Source: Planctomycetes bacterium RIFCSPHIGHO2_12_FULL_52_36 (GTDB taxonomy: Bacteria; Planctomycetota; Brocadiia; Brocadiales; Bathyanammoxibiaceae). Taken from it: a DNA stretch of 14,483 nt. Each line of letters opens with the position of its first letter. Positions within the stretch are counted from its first letter, which is position 1. Positions 1 to 5,683 of the stretch are shown one piece after another. The position numbers and the translations under genes are program-made. The notes beneath the pieces are model-generated. The model made no database searches. It was not told the origin of the DNA and was given only the letters and a program-made list of their open reading frames with translations. The stretch spans positions 1 to 14,483 of the forward strand of contig MHYW01000036.1 of the NCBI GenBank assembly GCA_001828545.1, given 5' to 3'.

Positions 1-4
1 ATTA

Positions 5-30
5 AGGGGCAGACACGTAGGTCTGCCCCT
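5..30. repeat. Compact palindromic repeat, GGGGCAGAC family
   Basis: AGGGGCAGAC (5-14) and GTCTGCCCCT (21-30) form a perfect 10-bp stem around ACGTAG. The same outer sequence recurs at 2383-2440, where a 15-bp CCCGCCTGAGGCGGG core and a few more bases are present between the arms, so this copy looks like the core-free form. Nothing else that I can support lies between it and the promoter at 158. Confidence 0.75.
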
Positions 31-157
31 ACATTCCAGGCGTGTACCTGGGTTTACACATTGTGTATCCTGGAGTTTTCGGTGGCGCAGACAGTGGGTC
101 AGCCCTCCATCCTGGCCTCCAGTCTCCCGACGACTGACAACCTACAACCAAATTCCC

Positions 158-185
158 TTGACTTTTAGGCATTGTTTATTAGAAT
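158..185 (+). promoter_or_regulatory. Sigma-70-like promoter of the first lipoprotein gene
   Basis: TTGACT (158-163), a 16-bp spacer and TAGAAT (180-185), each one base off the consensus hexamers. It lies about 64 bp upstream of the chosen ATG at 249. Confidence 0.55.
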
Positions 186-248
186 AACTTTTTACAGGTA
201 AAAGATATGTCTTGGAAGAAAGATACCCTGGAAGGAGGTATTAACAAA

Positions 249-677
249 ATGGCAAACAGGTTTACATCGTCCCTCTTACTCGTGTGTCTCCTGGCCTTAG
301 GCCTTGTGACGTTTGGCTGTGCGGCTGCGTCGGAGCACAAGGGGGCTGCAGGTGCAGGTATTGGTGCCCTGGGCGGTGCTGCGGCTGGTGCAGGCATAGG
401 CTCAGCCTTTGGCGCCCCAGGTCTTGGTGCGGCCATAGGTGCTGGTGGTGGCGCCCTCATCGGTAAGGTCGTCGGCGACGAGATGCAGAAGAAAGACGAT
501 AAGAAAGAGGTGGATGAGTTAAAGCAGAAGGTGCAGGAACTGGAGGCCACCAAGAAGACCGCCGCTCCAGAGGCCTCTGCGGACAGGAAGTTTATAGACG
601 GTCGCTGGTACAAGAGGAGCATGATTGAAGACCCAGCAGGCAGTGGCAAGTACAAAGAGGTCTGGCTCCCGGAATAG
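249..677 (+). CDS. Glycine-zipper lipoprotein 1
   Basis: A 142-residue exported lipoprotein. The start at 249 is chosen over the longer frame at 207 because AAGGAGG (232-238) precedes it at a 10-nt spacing and the signal peptide begins here. The N-terminus has a positive residue, a hydrophobic run and a lipobox ending TFGC, with C24 as the lipidated cysteine. Residues about 30-75 are a Gly/Ala repeat of GAGIGALGG type (glycine zipper, as in SlyB/OmpA-like outer-membrane-associated lipoproteins). A short charged coiled coil (DKKEVDELKQKVQELE) follows, then a Thr/Ala/Pro linker and a C-terminal module starting IDGRWYK and ending KEVWLPE. The front half matches the gene at 1234, while the linker and tail match the gene at 854, so it is a mosaic of the two. 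Probable envelope anchor or stress lipoprotein; the exact role is unknown. Confidence 0.85.
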   Translation: MANRFTSSLLLVCLLALGLVTFGCAAASEHKGAAGAGIGALGGAAAGAGIGSAFGAPGLGAAIGAGGGALIGKVVGDEMQKKDDKKEVDELKQKVQELEATKKTAAPEASADRKFIDGRWYKRSMIEDPAGSGKYKEVWLPE

Positions 678-717
678 TAAGGCAAAGACCGCGGCACGGA
701 CAGCAGGTTTTTATGAC

Positions 718-753
718 GAAGAAGAACTTCCTCTGGTGAGGAAGTTCTTCTTC
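718..753 (+). terminator. Strong hairpin after lipoprotein 1, possible terminator
   Basis: A perfect 16-bp stem (718-733 with 738-753) around TGGT, 40 bp after the stop codon. The right arm is rich in T and C, but no clean T-run follows, so termination is likely but not certain. Confidence 0.55.
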
Positions 754-766
754 TCGTTAAGGGTTG

Positions 767-822
767 TAGGGGCGTATTGTTCGCCACGGCGAATCTGCCT
801 AAGGCACGACAATACGCCCCTA
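767..822. repeat. Nested palindromic repeat, GTAGGGGCGTATTGT family, copy 1
   Basis: TAGGGGCGTATTGT (767-780) and ACAATACGCCCCTA (809-822) are perfect 14-bp arms. Inside are two small palindromes, TCGCCACGGCGA-like and TGCCTAAGGCA (796-806). It lies between lipoprotein genes 1 and 2. The copy at 1134-1199 has the same arms, but a TCCGCCTCAGGCGGA core takes the place of the first small palindrome. Confidence 0.85.
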
Positions 823-853
823 TACAGACATGTCTGAGGTAGGAACGTAAGGG

Positions 854-1129
854 GTGAGAGAAAACCTACTGATTGTCTTTCTCCTGGCAGTAGCCCTTGC
901 AGGGGCTGGTTGTGCGGCCGCCGCTGTCGGTCAAGTCGTCAAGCGGGAGCATAAAAAGAAGGAGGAGGAGAAGAAGAAAGAGGCCCAGGAACAGGAGGCC
1001 GCCAAGAAGACCGCCGCTCCAGAGGCCTCTGCAGACAGGAAGCTTATAGATGGTCGCTGGTACAAGAAGGGTCTCGTTGAAGAACCATCGGGCAGTGGCA
1101 AGTACAAAGAGGTCTGGCTCCCGGAATAG
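854..1129 (+). CDS. Small lipoprotein 2, lacking the glycine zipper
   Basis: A 91-residue lipoprotein starting at GTG. The start is supported because the leader TGAGGTAGGAACGTAAGGG is shared with the gene at 1234, whose ATG sits in the same place, and AGGA lies 8-9 nt upstream. The signal peptide ends in lipobox AGAGC with C20 as the lipidated residue. A highly charged Lys/Glu stretch (about residues 31-48, possible coiled coil) replaces the glycine zipper of its neighbours. The linker TAAPEASADRK and the tail IDGRWYK to KEVWLPE are almost identical to lipoprotein 1. It may be a deletion derivative of a three-module ancestor. Function unknown. Confidence 0.75.
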   Translation: MRENLLIVFLLAVALAGAGCAAAAVGQVVKREHKKKEEEKKKEAQEQEAAKKTAAPEASADRKLIDGRWYKKGLVEEPSGSGKYKEVWLPE

Positions 1130-1133
1130 GTTG

Positions 1134-1199
1134 TAGGGGCGTATTGTTCGCTCCGCCTCAGGCGGACGAATCTGCCTGAGGCACGACAATACGCCCCTA
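1134..1199. repeat. Nested palindromic repeat, GTAGGGGCGTATTGT family, copy 2 with core
   Basis: Same 14-bp arms as the repeat at 767 (1134-1147 and 1186-1199). The interior holds TCCGCCTCAGGCGGA (1152-1166) followed by TGCCTGAGGCA (1173-1183). Comparison with copy 1 shows the core as an extra unit between TCGC and CGA. Confidence 0.85.
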
Positions 1200-1233
1200 C
1201 CATACAGGCATGTTTGAGGTAGGAACGTAAGGG

Positions 1234-1779
1234 ATGAGAAAAAACTCTTTAATTATTTTTCTCCTGGCGTTAGCCTTTGTAGGTGCTGGCTGTGCAGGTA
1301 TGGCAGAGCACAAAGGGGCTACGGGTGCTGGTGTAGGTGCCCTGGGTGGTGCTGGTGTTGGTGCCGCAATAGGCTCAGCCTTTGGCGTCCCCGGTCTTGG
1401 TGCGGCTATAGGTGCGGGTGGCGGCGCCCTCATCGGCAAGACCGTCGGCGACGAGATGCAGAGGAAAGACGATAAGAAAGAGGTGGAGGAGCTAAAACGG
1501 AAGGTGGAGGAACTGGAGGCCACCAAGAAGACCGCATCTCCTGAGGCCGCCGCCCCTGGTACTGCCAGTGGCACTACAGGAAAGAAACTCGTGGAGGGCC
1601 ACTGGGAGTACAATAAGAATAAGAGGTGGGTGGATACCACCAAGATAGAGAAAGTCTACGTCCCCGAGCATACGGAGGGTGACAAACGCATAGATGGCCA
1701 TTATGAAGAGAGGTCCGTTCCGGGCGGTTACTGGGAGGAGTACGAAGAAAAGGTCTGGGTACCAGATCACTATGAATAG
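1234..1779 (+). CDS. Glycine-zipper lipoprotein 3 with YxVWVP-type tail
   Basis: A 181-residue lipoprotein, ATG start with AGGA 10 nt upstream in the conserved leader. The signal peptide ends VGAGC (C20). Residues about 26-70 are the glycine zipper, followed by a charged coiled coil (KKEVEELKRKVEELE) nearly identical in DNA and protein to lipoprotein 1. The C-terminal 60 residues hold two related units, each with G-H-W/Y-E and ending in K-V-Y/W-V-P-E/D-H, related in style to the single KEVWLPE ending of lipoproteins 1 and 2. It is the longest member and may be closest to the ancestral form. A clear intrinsic terminator 30 bp after the stop ends the cluster. Likely located at the outer membrane or periplasm; partner unknown. 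Confidence 0.85.
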   Translation: MRKNSLIIFLLALAFVGAGCAGMAEHKGATGAGVGALGGAGVGAAIGSAFGVPGLGAAIGAGGGALIGKTVGDEMQRKDDKKEVEELKRKVEELEATKKTASPEAAAPGTASGTTGKKLVEGHWEYNKNKRWVDTTKIEKVYVPEHTEGDKRIDGHYEERSVPGGYWEEYEEKVWVPDHYE

Positions 1780-1808
1780 TTTCTTATAAAACGTCTTTGA
1801 TTAAAAGA

Positions 1809-1846
1809 AAAGAGAGGAACGGTCAAATACCTTCCTCTCTTTTTTT
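1809..1846 (+). terminator. Intrinsic terminator closing the lipoprotein cluster
   Basis: AAAGAGAGGAA (1809-1819) pairs with TTCCTCTCTTT (1832-1842), a perfect 11-bp stem, and the right arm runs into T's (1840-1846). It also argues against the upstream TTG start at 1797 for the next gene. Confidence 0.85.
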
Positions 1847-1850
1847 GTCC

Positions 1851-2396
1851 ATGAAGAATCGTGAAAAAGAGAACCTTCCCACCGTAGCGCAGGCAGGGCT
1901 GTGGTACAAAGATGGCCTCCGCTTCCAGTGCCAGAGGTGCGGCAATTGCTGTAGGGGGGATACTGGTTATGTGTGGACCACGACCGAGGAGATAAAAAAT
2001 ATCGCCCTCTATCTCGGACTCCAGGCGGAAGAGTTTGCCAGAAAATACCTCAAGAGGATAGGCTACAGGTTCAGCCTTAAGGAACTCTCCGGTGGGGACT
2101 GTGTAATGTATAAGGCAGGCAGTGAACCCGGTACCGTATTGGCAGGGGGCGGACCTGGTGGATGCCAGATATACCCGGTGAGGCCAAAGCAGTGTAGCAC
2201 CTTTCCTTTCTGGCCCAGCAATCTAAAGAGTTACGAGGCATGGGCGGGTCTTAAAAGATACTGCAATGGGATAGACAAGGGTACCCTCTACACTTTCTCG
2301 GCCATACAGCAAATCAGCCTCGGCCAGGCATCGGTAGGGGAGACCCGTCCGCCTGAGGCGGATCGCCCCTACTCCTCCCATTGGGCAGACACGTAG
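1851..2396 (+). CDS. YkgJ-like CxxCxxCC cysteine-cluster protein
   Basis: A 181-residue protein of the YkgJ/UPF0153 family (putative zinc- or iron-chelating). The motif C27-x2-C30-x2-C33-C34 near the N-terminus is diagnostic, and C84, C105 (GGCQIYPVRPKQC) and C115 complete the usual cysteine set. The family is cytosolic and its biochemical role is not settled. The start at 1851 avoids coding through the terminator at 1809-1846; no good Shine-Dalgarno is seen, so the start is uncertain. The last 20 residues (162-181, with RPPEADRPY) are encoded by the palindromic repeats at 2334-2372 and 2383-2440, and the stop TAG lies in the ACGTAG of the second repeat. The original C-terminus has therefore probably been replaced. 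Confidence 0.8.
   Translation: MKNREKENLPTVAQAGLWYKDGLRFQCQRCGNCCRGDTGYVWTTTEEIKNIALYLGLQAEEFARKYLKRIGYRFSLKELSGGDCVMYKAGSEPGTVLAGGGPGGCQIYPVRPKQCSTFPFWPSNLKSYEAWAGLKRYCNGIDKGTLYTFSAIQQISLGQASVGETRPPEADRPYSSHWADT
2334..2372. repeat. Palindromic repeat with TCCGCCTGAGGCGGA core, inside the YkgJ-like frame
   Basis: Outer GTAGGGG (2334-2340) and CCCCTAC (2366-2372) enclose the 15-bp core at 2348-2362. It is translated as part of the upstream gene (the core gives PPEAD). Confidence 0.8.
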
Positions 2397-2440
2397 GCCC
2401 GCCTGAGGCGGGTCTGCCTCTGGCACGATCTGCCCCTACT
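2383..2440. repeat. Palindromic repeat, GGGGCAGAC family with core
   Basis: GGGCAGACACGTAGG, then CCCGCCTGAGGCGGG (2398-2412), then TCTGCC and a closing TCTGCCCCT (2429-2437). It is homologous to the core-free copy at 5-30. It contains the stop codon of the YkgJ-like gene. Confidence 0.8.
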
Positions 2441-2468
2441 CCTTCACGCCTCTTACTTTAAAAGGACA

Positions 2469-2497
2469 TTGACTTACCGGGGGAAAGGTAATATACT
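2469..2497 (+). promoter_or_regulatory. Sigma-70 promoter of feoB
   Basis: TTGACT (2469-2474), exactly 17 bp, TATACT (2492-2497). It lies just after the repeat cluster and about 60 bp before the feoB start. Confidence 0.75.
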
Positions 2498-2510
2498 GTG
2501 GGGGTGTAAT

Positions 2511-2525
2511 TGAGACTCATTTGCA
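2511..2525. promoter_or_regulatory. Candidate Fur-like operator in the feoB leader
   Basis: TGAGACT-C-ATTTGCA matches the Fur 7-1-7 consensus (TGATAAT-n-ATTATCA) at 11 of 14 positions by eye. It sits about 14 bp downstream of the -10 box, a position suited to repression by an iron-loaded regulator. It could instead be read by the DtxR-family protein encoded at 4911. Sequence match only. Confidence 0.4.
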
Positions 2526-2535
2526 TGAACTACTG

Positions 2536-2553
2536 ACCCCTCTTTGCAGGGGT
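2536..2553 (+). promoter_or_regulatory. Hairpin enclosing the feoB ribosome-binding site
   Basis: ACCCCT (2536-2541) pairs perfectly with AGGGGT (2548-2553) across a 6-nt loop. The right arm is the Shine-Dalgarno (AGGGG, 2548-2552), 6 nt before ATG 2559, so the stem would hide it in the mRNA. Confidence 0.4.
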
Positions 2554-2558
2554 ATGAA

Positions 2559-4835
2559 ATGTTTAAAAAGAAATCAAAACCACAGAAATCGGGGCTACAT
2601 GCCCCCTCCATCGCCCTGGTGGGGAACCCAAACGTAGGGAAGAGTGCCATATTTAACCTCCTTACTGGGAGCTACGTAATCGTCTCCAATTATCCGGGGA
2701 CTACAGTGGAAGTATCCAGGGGTACTTGTAAGGGGATAGATGGGAGGGTAGAGGTGATAGACACCCCAGGGGTCAATAATCTCATCCCCCAATCCGAGGA
2801 CGAGAGGGTGGCCAGGGACATCCTCCTCCGGGGAGGGCATAGGAGGGTCGTTCAGGTGGCCGATGCCAAGAACCTCCGCAGGGCACTGTTCCTCACCTCC
2901 CAGTTGGCTGAGATGGGCCTACCCGTGGTCCTTGACCTCAACATGTGGGATGAGTGCCTGGAACGGGGTATTAGCATAGACACAGGCAAACTGCAGTCCC
3001 TATTGGGTATCCCTGTGGTCAGGACTGTGGCCACTGAAAAGCAAGGTATAGGGCATCTTTTAAATGCACTACCCCAGGCGGGCGTTCCTTCGCTCAAGGT
3101 GGATTTCGGACGGGAGATTGAGGAGGGCATCTCCAGGATAGAGCCCCTTATCCCCAATGGGTACCCCAGGAGGGCCATGGCCCTCATGCTCTTGTCCGGG
3201 GACTTCACCGTGGCAGAAAAATTGGGCTACTCAAAGACCGTACAGGGAGAGGTCTCTAAGATACGTGACTCTATCCAGAGGAAATTCAGTGACCCGCTTA
3301 GCTATGCAATAAACCGCATCAGGGCGGCCTATGTGGAAAGGCTGTTCCATGAGACCGTATACACGGCCCCAAAGCGGATGGAATCCCACCCCTTCCTGCG
3401 AGCCTCTTTCTTCTTCTTTCTTATACCAGTCTTTGCCTTCGCCCTGGGCTACAAAATCATGGACATGCTCCTCTTTTTCTTTCAGGGGTATCTCTCCTCC
3501 GCTCCCCCCTTGGGGCTGATTCTCAAGTTAGCCAGTGGAATGGCGTCCTGTATCCTCTTTTGTCTCCACCTGTACCGTAAAGACCTCAGGACTAAGCGGA
3601 CCATATCCGAGGTACTGGGAGACCTTACCATGCACCCTGTTGCCGCCTACCCCATACTCATCACCTCCCTATGGGCAATCTACAAGCTGGTAGGGGTCTT
3701 CGGTGCCGGGGTCTGCGTGGACTTTATGGAAAAGAAGGTCTTCGGATACGCCGGTACGCCCTCCGGGGGTTTTGACCTCTGGTTCCCCGTACCCTTTGCT
3801 GGAAAAGACGTTACCCTTTTCCATGTCCCCTTCAATGGGATAAACTACTACCTGGGCTTACTGGGACAGATGCTGGTCAGCCCGCAGAATCTGGGCTACC
3901 AGCTGTTCCTGGATGGTCAGGCAGGACTTATACAGGTAGGTCTGACGTATGCCATAGCCATCGTGTTCCCTATCGTAGGCTTCTTCTTCCTGGCCTTTGG
4001 CCTCATGGAAGATAGCGGGTACCTCCCACGCCTGGCAGTGATGCTGGATAAGCTGTTCAAGCGGATTGGCCTGACGGGGAAGGCCGTCCTGCCCATGGTC
4101 CTCGGCCTGGGTTGCGGCACCATGGCCACGCTTACTACAAGGATACTGGACACCAAGAAAGAGAGGATAATTGCCACCCTCCTTATGGCCCTGGCCATCC
4201 CATGTTCAGCCCAGCTAGGGGTTATTGCCTTTGTCATGGGGAGTATTTCTGGGTTTTATTTTGCCCTCTACGTATTTATTATCGCCTTCCAACTTATCCT
4301 GGTAGGTTTTGTGGCCTCAAAGGTACTGCCCGGGGGGCGCTCTGACTTTATCATGGAGGTGCCCCCTTTCCGTTGTCCCAAGCTGTATAATATCTTGTTA
4401 AAGACGGCTTATCGGGTCAAGTGGTTCCTGCGTGAGGCCGTCCCCCTCTTCCTCATGGGGACGCTTGCCCTCTTTATCCTCAGCAAGACAGGGGCACTAA
4501 AATACATTGAACTGGCCGGAAGGCCGGTGGTCAGTAACTGGTTGGGGCTCCCTCCGGAGACTGCGGAGGGGTTCATCCTGGGCTTCCTCAGGAGGGACTA
4601 CGGGGCAGTAAGCCTCTTTAAGGCCCTGGAGAGGGTTCATGGGAGCGTGGGGGCCGAACCTGTCCAACTCCTGGTGGCCCTGGTGGTCATCACCCTTTTT
4701 GTCCCTTGTCTGGCCAACTTTTTGGTTATAATCAAGGAGAGAGGGATTGCCACGGCGGCCCTCATTATAGGTTTTATCGTCCCTTACGCCTTCCTGGTAG
4801 GAGGCATATTGAACCTTATTATGAAGGCCATTTGA
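2559..4835 (+). CDS. feoB: Ferrous iron transporter B (FeoB)
   Basis: A 758-residue inner-membrane Fe(II) transporter with an N-terminal G-protein domain. Visible GTPase motifs: G1 GNPNVGKS (22-29), NYPGTT switch (44-49), G3 DTPG (68-71), G4 NMWD (128-131). A helical linker follows to about residue 275, then membrane segments. The gate region keeps the conserved cysteines C519 (GLGCGTMA) and C549 (PCSAQL). In classical FeoB the first motif reads closer to GFGCNVPA, so this is a divergent subtype. There appears to be an additional hydrophobic block (about residues 283-345) before the segment that resembles the usual first membrane helix (MHPVAAYPIL). ATG 2559 is preferred to TTG 2544 because AGGGG lies 6 nt upstream. 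The regulator/FeoA-domain gene follows 75 bp later and no separate feoA is seen. Confidence 0.95.
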   Translation: MFKKKSKPQKSGLHAPSIALVGNPNVGKSAIFNLLTGSYVIVSNYPGTTVEVSRGTCKGIDGRVEVIDTPGVNNLIPQSEDERVARDILLRGGHRRVVQVADAKNLRRALFLTSQLAEMGLPVVLDLNMWDECLERGISIDTGKLQSLLGIPVVRTVATEKQGIGHLLNALPQAGVPSLKVDFGREIEEGISRIEPLIPNGYPRRAMALMLLSGDFTVAEKLGYSKTVQGEVSKIRDSIQRKFSDPLSYAINRIRAAYVERLFHETVYTAPKRMESHPFLRASFFFFLIPVFAFALGYKIMDMLLFFFQGYLSSAPPLGLILKLASGMASCILFCLHLYRKDLRTKRTISEVLGDLTMHPVAAYPILITSLWAIYKLVGVFGAGVCVDFMEKKVFGYAGTPSGGFDLWFPVPFAGKDVTLFHVPFNGINYYLGLLGQMLVSPQNLGYQLFLDGQAGLIQVGLTYAIAIVFPIVGFFFLAFGLMEDSGYLPRLAVMLDKLFKRIGLTGKAVLPMVLGLGCGTMATLTTRILDTKKERIIATLLMALAIPCSAQLGVIAFVMGSISGFYFALYVFIIAFQLILVGFVASKVLPGGRSDFIMEVPPFRCPKLYNILLKTAYRVKWFLREAVPLFLMGTLALFILSKTGALKYIELAGRPVVSNWLGLPPETAEGFILGFLRRDYGAVSLFKALERVHGSVGAEPVQLLVALVVITLFVPCLANFLVIIKERGIATAALIIGFIVPYAFLVGGILNLIMKAI

Positions 4836-4838
4836 ATG

Positions 4839-4908
4839 GACTATAGACCATAGACTCTGGACTCTTTGTCTTTAGTCCAAAGTCTATAGTCTAATGTCCA
4901 GAGTCTAA
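4839..4908. repeat. Heptamer array between feoB and its regulator
   Basis: Ten consecutive 7-bp units. The first four are GACNNNN (GACTATA, GACCATA, GACTCTG, GACTCTT); after a TGTCTTT centre the units become the reverse-complement type (AGTCCAA, AGTCTAT, AGTCTAA, TGTCCAG, AGTCTAA). The two halves can pair into a long imperfect hairpin. It fills almost the whole space between the genes. Confidence 0.75.
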
Positions 4909-4910
4909 AC

Positions 4911-5567
4911 ATGACAGAACCGAAGATAGAAGAAGTCCTGGAACATATATGGACCCATGAAGAGGAGTTTGGGAAGAGGGCCAGCCGGGACATGGTCTCT
5001 CAATGGATAGACCCCCAGGTAGCAGACGCCGTCCTCCAGGACATGTTACGACAAAAACTCGTCCATATGTATAACTCCCTCATCGTCCTCACGGCCACAG
5101 GCAGGAAAGAGGCAGAGCAGGTGATAAGACGCCACCGTCTGGCAGAAAGACTCCTGAAGGATATACTGGCGGTGAAACACGACACCATGGACTCCAGTGC
5201 CTGTGAGTTTGAGCACTTCCTCAATGATGAGGTTACCACCAGTATATGCACCCTGCTGGGTCACCCGGTGAGGTGTCCCCACGGAAAGCTCATACCCCCG
5301 GGTGAGTGCTGCCAGCGGGCAAAAAAGATACTCAGACCCCTGGTCCTGAGCCTGCTGGAACTCACCCCAGGAGAGGAGGCAAAAGTGGCCTACATAACCA
5401 CCGAACACCACCCCAGACTGGACAGGCTCTCCTCCATGGGGCTACTCCCAGGGACCGCCATCAGGGTGCATCAGAAACAGCCCACCCTCGTCATCCAGAT
5501 GGGGGAGACCCAGCTTGCCCTGGACGAAGACATAGCCAGAGACATCTACGTCCGCCGCAGTCATTAG
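4911..5567 (+). CDS. DtxR/MntR-family metal-dependent regulator with FeoA-type domain
   Basis: A 218-residue cytosolic repressor-type protein. Residues 1-65 are a winged helix; 66-135 form the metal-binding/dimerisation domain with H75 (RHRLAERLL) and C98-x2-E101-H102, matching the DtxR metal residues H79, C102, E105 and H106. Residues about 148-216 form the SH3/FeoA-type domain with the signature SMGLLPG. An extra cysteine group, C122 (CPHGK) and C133-C134 (PGECC), lies after the dimerisation helix. In this family Fe(II) or Mn(II) binding triggers DNA binding, so it probably represses feoB; the Fur-like site at 2511 is one possible target. The ATG is two bases after the heptamer array and no clear Shine-Dalgarno is visible, so translation may be coupled to or dependent on feoB. 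Confidence 0.88.
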   Translation: MTEPKIEEVLEHIWTHEEEFGKRASRDMVSQWIDPQVADAVLQDMLRQKLVHMYNSLIVLTATGRKEAEQVIRRHRLAERLLKDILAVKHDTMDSSACEFEHFLNDEVTTSICTLLGHPVRCPHGKLIPPGECCQRAKKILRPLVLSLLELTPGEEAKVAYITTEHHPRLDRLSSMGLLPGTAIRVHQKQPTLVIQMGETQLALDEDIARDIYVRRSH

Positions 5568-5602
5568 ATAGGGAATAGGGGGTAGGGACTAGGGATTAGG
5601 GA
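5568..5602. repeat. Heptamer array NTAGGGA, five units, at gene 3' end
   Basis: ATAGGGA, ATAGGGG, GTAGGGA, CTAGGGA, TTAGGGA: five uninterrupted 7-bp units beginning at the base right after the stop codon of the regulator gene. Unlike the other arrays it has no inverted second half. Confidence 0.75.
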
Positions 5603-5609
5603 AAAAGAT

Positions 5610-5638
5610 TTGACAGAAGCCCTCCCGTATGCTATTGT
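5610..5638 (+). promoter_or_regulatory. Sigma-70 promoter of the L,D-transpeptidase gene
   Basis: TTGACA (5610-5615), exactly 17 bp, TATTGT (5633-5638), about 45 bp before the ATG at 5684. Confidence 0.7.
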
Positions 5639-5683
5639 TTCTCCCTGTAGGGTGGCAAGTTCTTTGAGACAATCTATGCTAAC

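Noticed and set aside
207..248. Longer N-terminus for lipoprotein 1 from ATG 207
   Set aside because: It would place 14 hydrophilic residues before the signal peptide and code through the good Shine-Dalgarno at 232-238.
625..837. Small + strand frame overlapping the end of lipoprotein 1
   Set aside because: It runs through a terminator-like hairpin and a palindromic repeat, and no ribosome site or family resemblance is seen.
4911..5567. Description of the regulator as a novel FeoA fusion
   Set aside because: An SH3/FeoA-type C-terminal domain is standard in many DtxR-family proteins; only the additional cysteines are unusual.
4839..5602. Possible CRISPR array from the regularly spaced short repeats
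   Set aside because: Units are 7 bp and contiguous, with no spacers of 25-40 bp and no cas genes nearby.
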